Below are positions 27,949-35,407 of a DNA stretch of 64,000 nucleotides, piece by piece. A model generated the notes under the pieces. That model worked only from the letters and a program-made list of their open reading frames with translations. It did no database searches and had not been told where the DNA came from. The position numbers were made by a program, and so were the translations under genes. How positions within the stretch are numbered: the stretch's first letter is position 1; the number at the start of each line of letters is the position of its first letter. Source of the stretch: Spirochaetae bacterium HGW-Spirochaetae-1 (lineage in GTDB: Bacteria; Spirochaetota; UBA4802; UBA5550); NCBI GenBank assembly GCA_002839375.1, contig PGXY01000009.1, positions 252,080 through 316,079 on the forward strand, read 5' to 3'.

Positions 27949-28076
27949 CGGGGCCTTTCCTCCGGATTATCATCGGGTTCGCAATATACCGTATCACAGT
28001 ATATGATTTAGTCAAATCAATTACGATATAAATGCGGGATCACGGCCGCGGGAATTATTCGTCTGCCAAAAATAAC

Positions 28077-28104
28077 TTGATCGGGGCCGTTTTTATGATA
28101 GAAT
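28077..28104 (+). promoter_or_regulatory. candidate promoter for the Rossmann/chemoreceptor gene
   Basis: TTGATC (28077-28082), a 16-base spacer and TAGAAT (28099-28104), 46 bases before the ATG at 28151. Confidence 0.45.
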
Positions 28105-28150
28105 ACAATGATTGGGAAAGTTGATGTAAATTTACGAATGAAGGGATGTG

Positions 28151-28705
28151 ATGATTGGTATGGTGACAATTCAAGACACTGTAGCGGATATATGTACTGT
28201 TGGGATAGTCGGTGCCGGCAGGGGCGGGAACAGCATTCTGTCCATGTTTGGAGCCAGTCCTCTGTGTGTGGTAAATTATATTGTCGATGTTAATCCTCGT
28301 GCTGTTGCGTTCGAAGCGGCACGGAATTTAAAAATATTTACTTCGACACAGATCGATCAGACTGTCAGGGCCCGGCCCGTGGATATAATAATTGAAGCTA
28401 CCGGTTCGGCGCAGGTTCTCAATGAAATTAAAGACACCATTTTCGACGAAACGATAAAAGTGAAAAATTCTCTTTCCATGATTACCGAGATCTCCATGAA
28501 TATGAGGATGCTTTCTTTTAACGCGGGAATAGAGGCGACCCACAGCGGCGTGAACGGGAAGGGATTCGCCGTGATTGCCGGTGAATTCGGCACAATATCC
28601 GACAGGACAAAAAAACTCGCCGATGACGTCGATGTCATAAATGATTCGATTGCCGGCCTGTCCAGAAAAATTGAAGCATCGCTGGAAAAATTCAGGAATG
28701 AATAA
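28151..28705 (+). CDS. Rossmann-domain / minimal chemoreceptor fusion
   Basis: A soluble protein of about 184 residues. Residues ~12-95 form an NAD(P)-binding-like half: GIVGAGRGGNSILSMF (GxGxxG), YIVDVNPRAVAFEAARN with an acidic residue at the end of strand 2, and VDIIIEATGS. Residues ~100-184 are a very short methyl-accepting coiled-coil hairpin with the CheA/CheW-binding tip MRMLSFNAGIEATHSGVNGKGFAVIAGEF. There is no membrane helix, HAMP, or room for methylation helices. It may report a cytoplasmic nucleotide or redox state to the chemotaxis array. Start codon choice (GTG 28148, ATG 28151 or 28160) is uncertain. Confidence 0.85.
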   Translation: MIGMVTIQDTVADICTVGIVGAGRGGNSILSMFGASPLCVVNYIVDVNPRAVAFEAARNLKIFTSTQIDQTVRARPVDIIIEATGSAQVLNEIKDTIFDETIKVKNSLSMITEISMNMRMLSFNAGIEATHSGVNGKGFAVIAGEFGTISDRTKKLADDVDVINDSIAGLSRKIEASLEKFRNE

Positions 28706-28743
28706 TGACTGTGGCATAAATTTTCTTCCCCATCTTCGTGCTG

Positions 28744-28806
28744 CGAAACGTATTTACTGCTTGACAGGGGGCATTTGCATTTTAATTCTGGTATAAATAC
28801 GTTTCG
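28744..28806 (+). promoter_or_regulatory. 13-bp inverted repeat bracketing a TTGACA box
   Basis: CGAAACGTATTTA (28744-28756) and its exact complement TAAATACGTTTCG (28794-28806) flank TTGACA at 28761-28766 and the presumed -10 (TAATTC, 28783-28788, 16-base spacer). The second arm ends 10 bases before the ATG at 28817. It could be a pair of operator sites or a leader hairpin. Confidence 0.45.
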
Positions 28807-28816
28807 AGGTACTTCA

Positions 28817-29272
28817 ATGAAAAAAACACTGTCTTTTATAGTTTTGATTTTTTTGGCCATCACCGTGACCTTCGCCGGTGAGAAAGCGCCTGTAGACCTG
28901 AAGGACGCCAGCCGTCAGGTAATGAGTATAATGGATAACTACTGCCAGGCACTCCAGTCCGTGAAATCCGCCCGTGACTATGCCAGGGCCATACACCAAT
29001 ATACCGATGAAATGGTGAAAATTGCCCCGCAATTGCGGGCCATCGAGGTCAAGTACGGCCGGTTCGAAGTGAAGAAGAAAGCCGATCAAACGGAAATGGA
29101 ATTGTTCCGGAAATATCAGAGGGATATGGAAAAAGCCCTGTCCGATGAACGCGTGGAAAAAGCTCAGCGGGTCAATGCAAAATATAACGGCGATCCGCAG
29201 GTTCAGAAAGCCTTTGATCGGCTGAACAGCGCCATGGAAAAGGCCCTGGGTTTCAGCGGCGACGGCGAATAG
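28817..29272 (+). CDS. small periplasmic helical protein, unknown
   Basis: 151 residues from the ATG at 28817 (GAGG 7 bases upstream). A cleavable signal peptide ends around VTFAGEKAP. The mature protein is almost all helix, with many charged residues (RQVMSIMDNYCQALQSVKSA, LFRKYQRDMEKALSDERVEK), one Cys and no metal motif. It resembles small periplasmic adaptor or chaperone-like proteins only in general shape; I cannot assign a family. An in-frame extension of 14 residues upstream lies in the promoter/inverted repeat and was rejected. The membrane AraC gene follows by 54 bases. Confidence 0.75.
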   Translation: MKKTLSFIVLIFLAITVTFAGEKAPVDLKDASRQVMSIMDNYCQALQSVKSARDYARAIHQYTDEMVKIAPQLRAIEVKYGRFEVKKKADQTEMELFRKYQRDMEKALSDERVEKAQRVNAKYNGDPQVQKAFDRLNSAMEKALGFSGDGE

Positions 29273-29326
29273 TCTGTCGCAGCGCATTGGGGCCCTGACA
29301 GGGGTGTCAGTGCAGGTGTATGAACG

Positions 29327-30433
29327 GTGGAAATATCCGCACAATTTACGACGTACGTTACGGGATTCACGGGCGTCTTTGTCCTGCTGCTCTCCCTGAG
29401 CCAGCTTTTGAACAGGAACCGGCAGTGGGAGCACCTCAATCTTTCCGGTCTCCTCTTCTGTCTTGGACTACTGCTTTTACAGGGGGGGCTGATAGTTGAC
29501 GGGACCGCGCTATCCCGGCCATTTCTTGTAACCGGTAAAAGTACCCTGATTTTTCTTATCTGCCCGCTCATGTTTTTCGCCTATCACCTGATTATCCTTC
29601 CCGTTGAAAGGCTGCCGCGCCGAAAATTTCTCTATCTTCTGCCTGTCATATTCGCCATCATTGCCGATGTCTGGTTTTTCCTTCTGCCCCTGCCGGAGAA
29701 GCAGCAGATACTGCGTGAAATAACCATGGCCGCTTACAGTAGCAAAATCAATATGTTAAAGATTGTCTATTTTCTGGCGTGGATCCAGGTAACGGCATAT
29801 CTTTCCATTTTGTTCAATGACTTTGTTATAATAAGAAAAAAGGGCAACACGTCCGGCGTGGTAATCATCACCCTTTGTTATATTGTCGTGACGGAGATAG
29901 TGTTTACTATTCTTTTGGCAGGATATGTTTTCAGCCGGATCGCTTTGATGAAAACAGGGATCGTTCTCATCAGTTTTACACTCATAAGCCTTTATCTCGC
30001 AGGGCAGAGATATCCCCGTCTTTTGCAGCTCCTCATGATGGAGGCGGAGAAGAGGAGCTATGAACGGTCTCTTCTGGGCAGCGTGGATACCGACATGGTC
30101 ATTGACCGGCTGTACGAACTCATGGAGAAAGAAAGGCTATACGTGGATGACGAACTGCTCATGAAACATCTTGCCGATAAAATATTCATATCCCCGCATC
30201 AGCTTTCGGAATTGTTGAATAACCGGCTGAAAACGAACTTTAATACATTTGTAAACGGCTATCGCATCAGGGAAGCGCAGCAGATGCTTGCGGACAATCC
30301 CGAAAAATCTGTTTTAGCCATCGCTTTCGAGGTTGGTTTCAATTCAAAGGCCTCCTTTTACCGCTCCTTTTCGAAATTGAGCGGACAGAGCCCCCAGCAA
30401 TATCGCCAGCAGCATCTTAAAAAGAAACAATAG
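29327..30433 (+). CDS. membrane-anchored AraC-family regulator
   Basis: 368 residues. The first ~235 form about seven hydrophobic helices. The C-terminal ~100 residues form an AraC double helix-turn-helix (LADKIFISPHQLSELLNN, then SVLAIAFEVGFNSKASFYRSF and SGQSPQQYRQQ). This architecture, a 7TM N-terminus with a cytoplasmic AraC domain, is known from spirochaetes and Bacteroidetes and suggests direct membrane-to-DNA signalling without a kinase. The start is GTG at 29327 with AGGTG 8 bases upstream. The target may be the adjacent small periplasmic gene or the acyl-CoA dehydrogenase gene downstream. Confidence 0.85.
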   Translation: MEISAQFTTYVTGFTGVFVLLLSLSQLLNRNRQWEHLNLSGLLFCLGLLLLQGGLIVDGTALSRPFLVTGKSTLIFLICPLMFFAYHLIILPVERLPRRKFLYLLPVIFAIIADVWFFLLPLPEKQQILREITMAAYSSKINMLKIVYFLAWIQVTAYLSILFNDFVIIRKKGNTSGVVIITLCYIVVTEIVFTILLAGYVFSRIALMKTGIVLISFTLISLYLAGQRYPRLLQLLMMEAEKRSYERSLLGSVDTDMVIDRLYELMEKERLYVDDELLMKHLADKIFISPHQLSELLNNRLKTNFNTFVNGYRIREAQQMLADNPEKSVLAIAFEVGFNSKASFYRSFSKLSGQSPQQYRQQHLKKKQ

Positions 30434-30589
30434 GGTCCTCCCTGCATAAAATGAGTCTCAGTTTATAATCTGAGGCGACAAGGAGTTGTAAATGTGTCTA
30501 TACTGTACTATGGATGGACCGTTCTGTGCTTATTCATCCTTGTGAAATTATTCAGCATAAGAAACAGAAATAAATTCTGGAGGATTTTT

Positions 30590-31750
30590 ATGGATCAGAA
30601 GTGTGCGGGAGTGTATGATAATTATTTCACCGAATCTCATGAAATACTCAGGGACTCGGTAAAACAATTCGTGAAAAGGGAGATTGCACCCTATGTGGAT
30701 CAGTGGGAGAAGGATGGCATGATTCCCCGTGAGCTCTATAAAAAAGCGGGCGATGCGGGATTCTTCGGCATCGGTTTTCCCGAGCAGTACGGCGGAACGG
30801 AGTGCGATATATTTTACGAGGTGGTTTTTGCCGAAGAGATCAACCGGTGCGGTTCAGGCGGTCTGGTGGCAAGCCTGGGCAGTATAGGCATCGGGCTTCC
30901 TCCCATCGTGAACCTGGGAACGGAAGAACAGAAACAGAAATATGTGCCGCCCGCTTTGGCCGGCGATAAAATTGCCGTGCTGGCCATAACCGAACCGTGC
31001 GGGGGCTCCGACGTGGCCAATATTCAGACAAAGGCCGTGAAAAAAGGGGATAAGTATATCGTCAATGGCTCCAAGACATTTATCACCAGTGGAACAAGGG
31101 CCGATATCATCACCGCGCTTGTCCGTACCGGCGGACCCGGGGCCGGGGGCTTAAGTCTCCTCATTATCGAAAAGGATTTCCCCGGATACAGTGTTTCTAA
31201 TAAAATTGAAAAGATGGGGTGGCACGCCTCGGATACGGCTGAACTGGCCTTTGACGACTGCGAGGTTCCCGCTGAGAATCTCCTGGGTGCCGAGGGAGCG
31301 GGCTTTATCGGGGCCATGCTGAATTTCAGGAAAGAACGTCTGTACCTTGCCATCGCGGCCCAGATTACGGCCGAACTTGCCCTTGAGGAGTCCATTAAAT
31401 ACGCCAAAGAGAGGATGGCCTTCGGCAAACCCATTTCCAAGTTCCAGGTCACCCGGCATAAAATTGCCGAAATGGCCACGCTTACCGAGGCGGCGAAGGC
31501 CTTCAATTATCGTGCCGCGGCCCTCATTGGAAACGGTGTAGAGTGCTATAAAGAAGTATGCATGGCCAAGAATTTCGCCACGGATGTGGCCCACAAGGTG
31601 GTGAATGACGCGGTGCAGATTCATGGCGGGTACGGCTATTGCCGCGAGTACCTGGTGGAGCGACTGTACAGGGATGAGAGAATTCTCTCCATTGGCGGTG
31701 GAACTCATGAAATCATGAACGAGGTAATCGCCAAGCGCCTGGAACTGTAG
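30590..31750 (+). CDS. acyl-CoA dehydrogenase (second)
   Basis: 386 residues from the ATG at 30590, which has GGAGG 7 bases upstream. An earlier in-frame start would add 32 hydrophobic residues and is unlikely. Motifs: AITEPCGGSDVANIQT (FAD side), NGSKTFITSG, ERMAFGKPISKFQ, QIHGGYGYCREYLVER and IGGGTHEIMNEV with the catalytic Glu at the usual C-terminal place. It differs from the copy at 1395 and is not followed by etf genes, so it probably shares that EtfAB pair. Substrate is unknown. Confidence 0.95.
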   Translation: MDQKCAGVYDNYFTESHEILRDSVKQFVKREIAPYVDQWEKDGMIPRELYKKAGDAGFFGIGFPEQYGGTECDIFYEVVFAEEINRCGSGGLVASLGSIGIGLPPIVNLGTEEQKQKYVPPALAGDKIAVLAITEPCGGSDVANIQTKAVKKGDKYIVNGSKTFITSGTRADIITALVRTGGPGAGGLSLLIIEKDFPGYSVSNKIEKMGWHASDTAELAFDDCEVPAENLLGAEGAGFIGAMLNFRKERLYLAIAAQITAELALEESIKYAKERMAFGKPISKFQVTRHKIAEMATLTEAAKAFNYRAAALIGNGVECYKEVCMAKNFATDVAHKVVNDAVQIHGGYGYCREYLVERLYRDERILSIGGGTHEIMNEVIAKRLEL

Positions 31751-31760
31751 TGCAGGGCGG

Positions 31761-33431
31761 TTATCCCGCCGCTATCTTTTCGAGAATCACCCTGGTGATC
31801 ATGTAGGTGGGCTTAATGCCCTCCTCGCCCAGGCCCCCCGATGACAGGGTCTGGCCGCTCACCAGGGGATTGTCCGAGGCATAATAGGCATAGCGCACCT
31901 TTACCTCCGGAGAGATGTGTCCCCGGATCAAGGCTGCGCTGATGGCTCGCTGGTAATGCCCTCCCTCCATCTCCAGGCCCACGGCCCGCCAGGTAGTCTT
32001 CTGGAACTTTTCCAAAACGTCCCTGTTCTGCAGCGACGTCCCCAGTACGGTGACGATGGGGCCCTCGTAGACATCCACGGATGTATCAAAATCCTCCTTC
32101 AGGAGATCATTGTTTATAATGTAATTATGGGGGGTCCCTTCGAAGACATGGGCCGTAGCCAGCATGATATCGCCCTTTTTTCCCGTAAGAATGCCCGCCT
32201 TCCCCATGACGGATATGGAACGCAGGTTTCGGGGGATTACCGCTGCTCCTTTCTCGTACGGGCTCAGGAGTTCCTCCATGATCTCAAAGGCCTGGGCGCC
32301 GAAGGCGTAGTCCATGACAAGGATGACCGGTTTTTCCCTCAGCAGCTTTTTTTTTGAAATGTCCACGGCGGGATGAAATGGTACGTCCTTCAGCAGGTAG
32401 GTGTCGATTATCTGGCAGTCTATATAAGCGCCGGAGGTGTCCCCGATTTCCTGCAGGCCGTGTTCCGCGGCATAGGCCTGGATGCTCCGGCCCGAATCGC
32501 GGACCTCATGGATGAATTCGTAGAAATCACCGCTTCGGTTTTCTCCCAGGGCCCCGTGGGCATACAGGGCGTTCATGACACTGTGCATGTTGGCGCTTAT
32601 TATGTGGAGGGGGCGTTCATGCAGGCCCGACCGCAGCAGGGCATCCTTTACCGTTTCGGACCATTTTTTCCCGTGCGTGTGGAGCCCGATCATCTCCCGC
32701 AGTGCCGGTGTGAAATAGACAAGGAGCATGTCGTCGCGGGATTCACATTCCTCCATTGCCCTTGTTCCCAGGCTGTGGATGATGTGAAAGAGGCCGCGGT
32801 TTCCGCCCTGCTCCAGCCGGTTTTTCTCCATGTACCGGTAGGTGTCCCTGGTCTCATGATAGGTTCTTCCCAGAATGATGCTCAGGTTCCACAGGGCCCT
32901 GTCCAGGTCCGCTTCCGTTGAAATGCCCTCGCGAACATCCCGTGTCAGCTCCTGCCATTGGCTGACGGGATTTTTTTTGTCCGGGCAGGCCTGGTTTCTG
33001 ATCTTTTCTGCTTCTATATTCAGGAAGGTGATATGAGTTAGAATGTCATATATTTCGCTTATACCGCTGGTGATGACGAAGGACATTTCTTTTTCACTGA
33101 CACGGTACGATCCGCGGCGCCGTTTCAGGGGCGTTATTTTTTCAAAGGTGGTGTGTTCAAGGTCCTCCTCGGCCGTGAGGATAATGCGTGTGCATTCTTC
33201 AATACCGCGGGGGAGCCGGTCCATTACGTATTCCAGTCCCTTGAGTTCTATTATCCTGGCATCGTTGATACTGCCGTATATTTCCGGACTGAGCGTTTTC
33301 AGGCTTTCCGCCAGGGTCTGCCCCGAGCGCCCCGAAGGCTTGTAGTAGCCCCGGAGGGCCAGTGCATCGGCCGTGGTTTTAAAGATGCGGATGGCGGTGC
33401 GCGCTCTCTGCGCCTTGCTTATGACTTCCAC
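31761..33431 (-). CDS. DUF6909-like protein with nucleoside-phosphorylase-like C-terminus
   Basis: About 556 residues from a GTG at 33431 (AAAGGGGG 13 bases upstream); a GTG at 33545 without a ribosome site would add 38 residues. The N-terminal ~300 residues are helical. The C-terminal ~180 residues show MDYAFGAQAFEIMEELL, GKAGILTGKKGDIMLA, TVLGTSLQNRDVLEKF and GLEMEGGHYQRAI, followed by YYASDNPLVSG. The EMEG box and downstream SDNP are characteristic of purine nucleoside phosphorylase / nucleosidase folds. The full-length family is, I believe, DUF6909 and is uncharacterised. Its substrate may be a nucleoside or modified base. Confidence 0.75.
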   Translation of the reverse strand: MEVISKAQRARTAIRIFKTTADALALRGYYKPSGRSGQTLAESLKTLSPEIYGSINDARIIELKGLEYVMDRLPRGIEECTRIILTAEEDLEHTTFEKITPLKRRRGSYRVSEKEMSFVITSGISEIYDILTHITFLNIEAEKIRNQACPDKKNPVSQWQELTRDVREGISTEADLDRALWNLSIILGRTYHETRDTYRYMEKNRLEQGGNRGLFHIIHSLGTRAMEECESRDDMLLVYFTPALREMIGLHTHGKKWSETVKDALLRSGLHERPLHIISANMHSVMNALYAHGALGENRSGDFYEFIHEVRDSGRSIQAYAAEHGLQEIGDTSGAYIDCQIIDTYLLKDVPFHPAVDISKKKLLREKPVILVMDYAFGAQAFEIMEELLSPYEKGAAVIPRNLRSISVMGKAGILTGKKGDIMLATAHVFEGTPHNYIINNDLLKEDFDTSVDVYEGPIVTVLGTSLQNRDVLEKFQKTTWRAVGLEMEGGHYQRAISAALIRGHISPEVKVRYAYYASDNPLVSGQTLSSGGLGEEGIKPTYMITRVILEKIAAG

Positions 33432-33880
33432 AATCGGTATCGAACCCCCTTTGATGGGATTTTTATCATGCCTTTTTTTTAAAGGGTCAATGACATTATT
33501 TATATTGATAATAATATGTGGAAATAATATTTCCGGACAAATCACAGTTTTTTAGTAAAAAATGGATTTAATCCCGGAATATATAATTTTATGATTGAAT
33601 TATAATGTGACATATCATAGACCCGCAACGTAAATAGAGCCTGGAGCGACAGTTGCCATTTTAAGTAGCGTTCTTTACAAATTTAAAATTGTTCTTGAAA
33701 ATATTTATTTTACGTATCTAATTCAATATATTGTTATATTGTAAAGGCCTGATGTTCCGGATACAAAGGGCGGGATTAAACTAAATGATGGGAGGTGTAA
33801 ATATCTTTAATCCGATAGCGTTGGCAGGGAAATGATTCGGTTTCTTTTTTCCCGGGGAAAAGGGATATTAATATAATGTC
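33432..33880. other. divergent intergenic region
   Basis: About 450 bases between the DUF6909-like gene and the amidoligase operon, strongly A+T-rich. A weak promoter-like TTGAAA-N17-CTAATT (33695-33723) points right. A Shine-Dalgarno-like GGGAGGTG at 33790-33797 is followed by no usable start; a 16-codon frame at 33785 lacks a ribosome site. I see no RNA gene here. Confidence 0.5.
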
Positions 33881-34669
33881 ATGGGTACGTGTATAGCCTA
33901 TTGCATTGCCAAGACATTCAACTTTAATGATCTTCGCGATTATTTTATCGATAATTACCGTACAACCGTGTACCGTGATTGCATCCATGTCCTCAAAGAT
34001 CCGGGAGAAGCCTTTATCTTTAGTTTCGGCGTCGTAGTGTTTTGGGGGCTCATGCACGACACGGCTCAGCGGCTTTTCGATGAGCTGGAACAGTTTTCAA
34101 ACGATACCCACGGCGATGACATCATGGAGGAATTTTCCTTTTCGGAAGGAAACGAACAATTGCGGATTCATGAGGATCATCTCTATCTTACTACCGGCGA
34201 TGTGCTGGAAAAGATCGCCTTATCCCACGGCCTGGCCCAGACGGTGAAACTGGCCGAACTGGAAATTATGGCCCAGGAAACCATTGAATCGACGCATCAT
34301 ATCCCCATCAATATAGCAAAAAAGGGAAAGACCCAGCTCAGTCGCAGGGAGATCGCCATGATGCGGGGGAAACTCTTTCTGGTTGAGACCGATATCAACC
34401 TCAATTTTGAGCTTCTGGATACGCCGGAATTTTTCTGGGAATTTCCCGAGGTGGAATATATTTATGAAACAACGGCAAAATATCTTGATGTCAAACCGCG
34501 CATTGAAATACTGAATAAAAAGCTCACTATAATACGTGAACTTCTCAACATGCTCGCCGATGAGATGAACCATAAACACTCGGCCATCCTGGAATGGATA
34601 ATAATCTGGCTCATTGCCATCGAGATACTGCTGTTTCTCATAAATGAATATGGAAAATTTTTGAAATAG
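33881..34669 (+). CDS. RMD1/DUF155-family membrane protein
   Basis: A 262-residue member of the RMD1/Sif2 (DUF155, YagE) family. A long soluble N-terminal domain carries FSFGVVVFWGLMHD-type strands and many acidic residues. A helical part with LVETDINLNFELLDTPEFFWEFPE follows, as is typical for the family, then one C-terminal transmembrane helix (WIIIWLIAIEILLFLI), so the bulk faces the cytoplasm. Yeast relatives act in mitochondrial translation and nuclear division; the bacterial role is unknown. It is the first gene of a five-gene operon with peptide-bond enzymes, suggesting a membrane platform for them. Confidence 0.88.
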   Translation: MGTCIAYCIAKTFNFNDLRDYFIDNYRTTVYRDCIHVLKDPGEAFIFSFGVVVFWGLMHDTAQRLFDELEQFSNDTHGDDIMEEFSFSEGNEQLRIHEDHLYLTTGDVLEKIALSHGLAQTVKLAELEIMAQETIESTHHIPINIAKKGKTQLSRREIAMMRGKLFLVETDINLNFELLDTPEFFWEFPEVEYIYETTAKYLDVKPRIEILNKKLTIIRELLNMLADEMNHKHSAILEWIIIWLIAIEILLFLINEYGKFLK

Positions 34670-34694
34670 GGGAATGAAGCGACAGGCCGGCCCG

Positions 34695-35396
34695 ATGAAA
34701 CGAACCCTTGATATATCTCCACAGCCCGACGAAACCACGTGCGGTCCCACCTGCCTGCACGCACTCTATCAATATTACGGTGACAAGATTCCCCTGGGTC
34801 AGGTGGTGAGCGAGGTAAAGGCTCTGGATGAGGGAGGAACCCTGGCCGTCTTTCTGGGAATTCATGCCCTGCGTCGTGGATATACGGCGGAGATATATAC
34901 TTTCAACCTGCATGTCTTTGATCCCACCTGGTTCGGTTCGTCCCATATCGACCTTGAGGAGCGCCTGCGTTCCCAGACAAAATACAAGAAGGACAAAAGG
35001 CTCACTGTGGCTACGCATGGGTATCTGGAATACCTACACATGGGGGGCGTGATCCGTTTCCACGATCTGAACATCGCCCTGATTAAAAATTATCTCTACA
35101 AGGGGTTTCCCATCATCGCGGGTCTCAGCGCGACCTACCTGTATAAGTCCATGAGGGAAATTGGAATCACCAACACCGATGACGACCTGAGAGGGGAGCC
35201 CTCGGGTCATTTTGTCGTTCTTATTCGTTATGATATTAATAAAAAGAGAATACTCCTGGCGGACCCCTATAAGCCCAATCCCTATTCCCATGACCAGTAT
35301 TACTATATCAATGTGAACCGGATCATAAACTCGATTCTGCTCGGTGTCATCACCTATGATTCAAACCTGCTCATAATAAAACCAAAGGAGACGTAA
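34695..35396 (+). CDS. C39-like cysteine peptidase
   Basis: About 233 residues from the ATG at 34695; an ATG at 34674 has its GGGG too close. The N-terminus is the family signature QPDETTCGPTCLHALYQYY, with the catalytic Cys in TTCGPTC. The His is in GHFVVLIRYD and an Asp follows in LLADPYKPNP. In peptidase C39 and related papain-like proteins this triad cleaves a peptide or isopeptide bond. There is no transporter domain and no signal peptide, so it is cytoplasmic. The gene lies 25 bases after the RMD1-like gene and 11 before the RimK-like ligase, implying that the peptidase processes or removes what the ligase adds. Confidence 0.88.
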   Translation: MKRTLDISPQPDETTCGPTCLHALYQYYGDKIPLGQVVSEVKALDEGGTLAVFLGIHALRRGYTAEIYTFNLHVFDPTWFGSSHIDLEERLRSQTKYKKDKRLTVATHGYLEYLHMGGVIRFHDLNIALIKNYLYKGFPIIAGLSATYLYKSMREIGITNTDDDLRGEPSGHFVVLIRYDINKKRILLADPYKPNPYSHDQYYYINVNRIINSILLGVITYDSNLLIIKPKET

Positions 35397-35407
35397 AAGA
35401 ATTTATC

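Noticed and set aside
27984-28004. ATATAC-N9-GTATAT as a sugar-repressor operator before the GH13 gene
   Set aside because: Six-base A+T-rich arms are expected by chance in this DNA; mentioned only within the gene entry.
30494-30589. Hydrophobic N-terminal extension of the second acyl-CoA dehydrogenase
   Set aside because: GGAGG directly precedes the ATG at 30590, and soluble acyl-CoA dehydrogenases do not have such a segment.
33785-33835. 16-codon leader peptide before the amidoligase operon
   Set aside because: No ribosome site and no regulatory codon pattern or attenuator hairpin.
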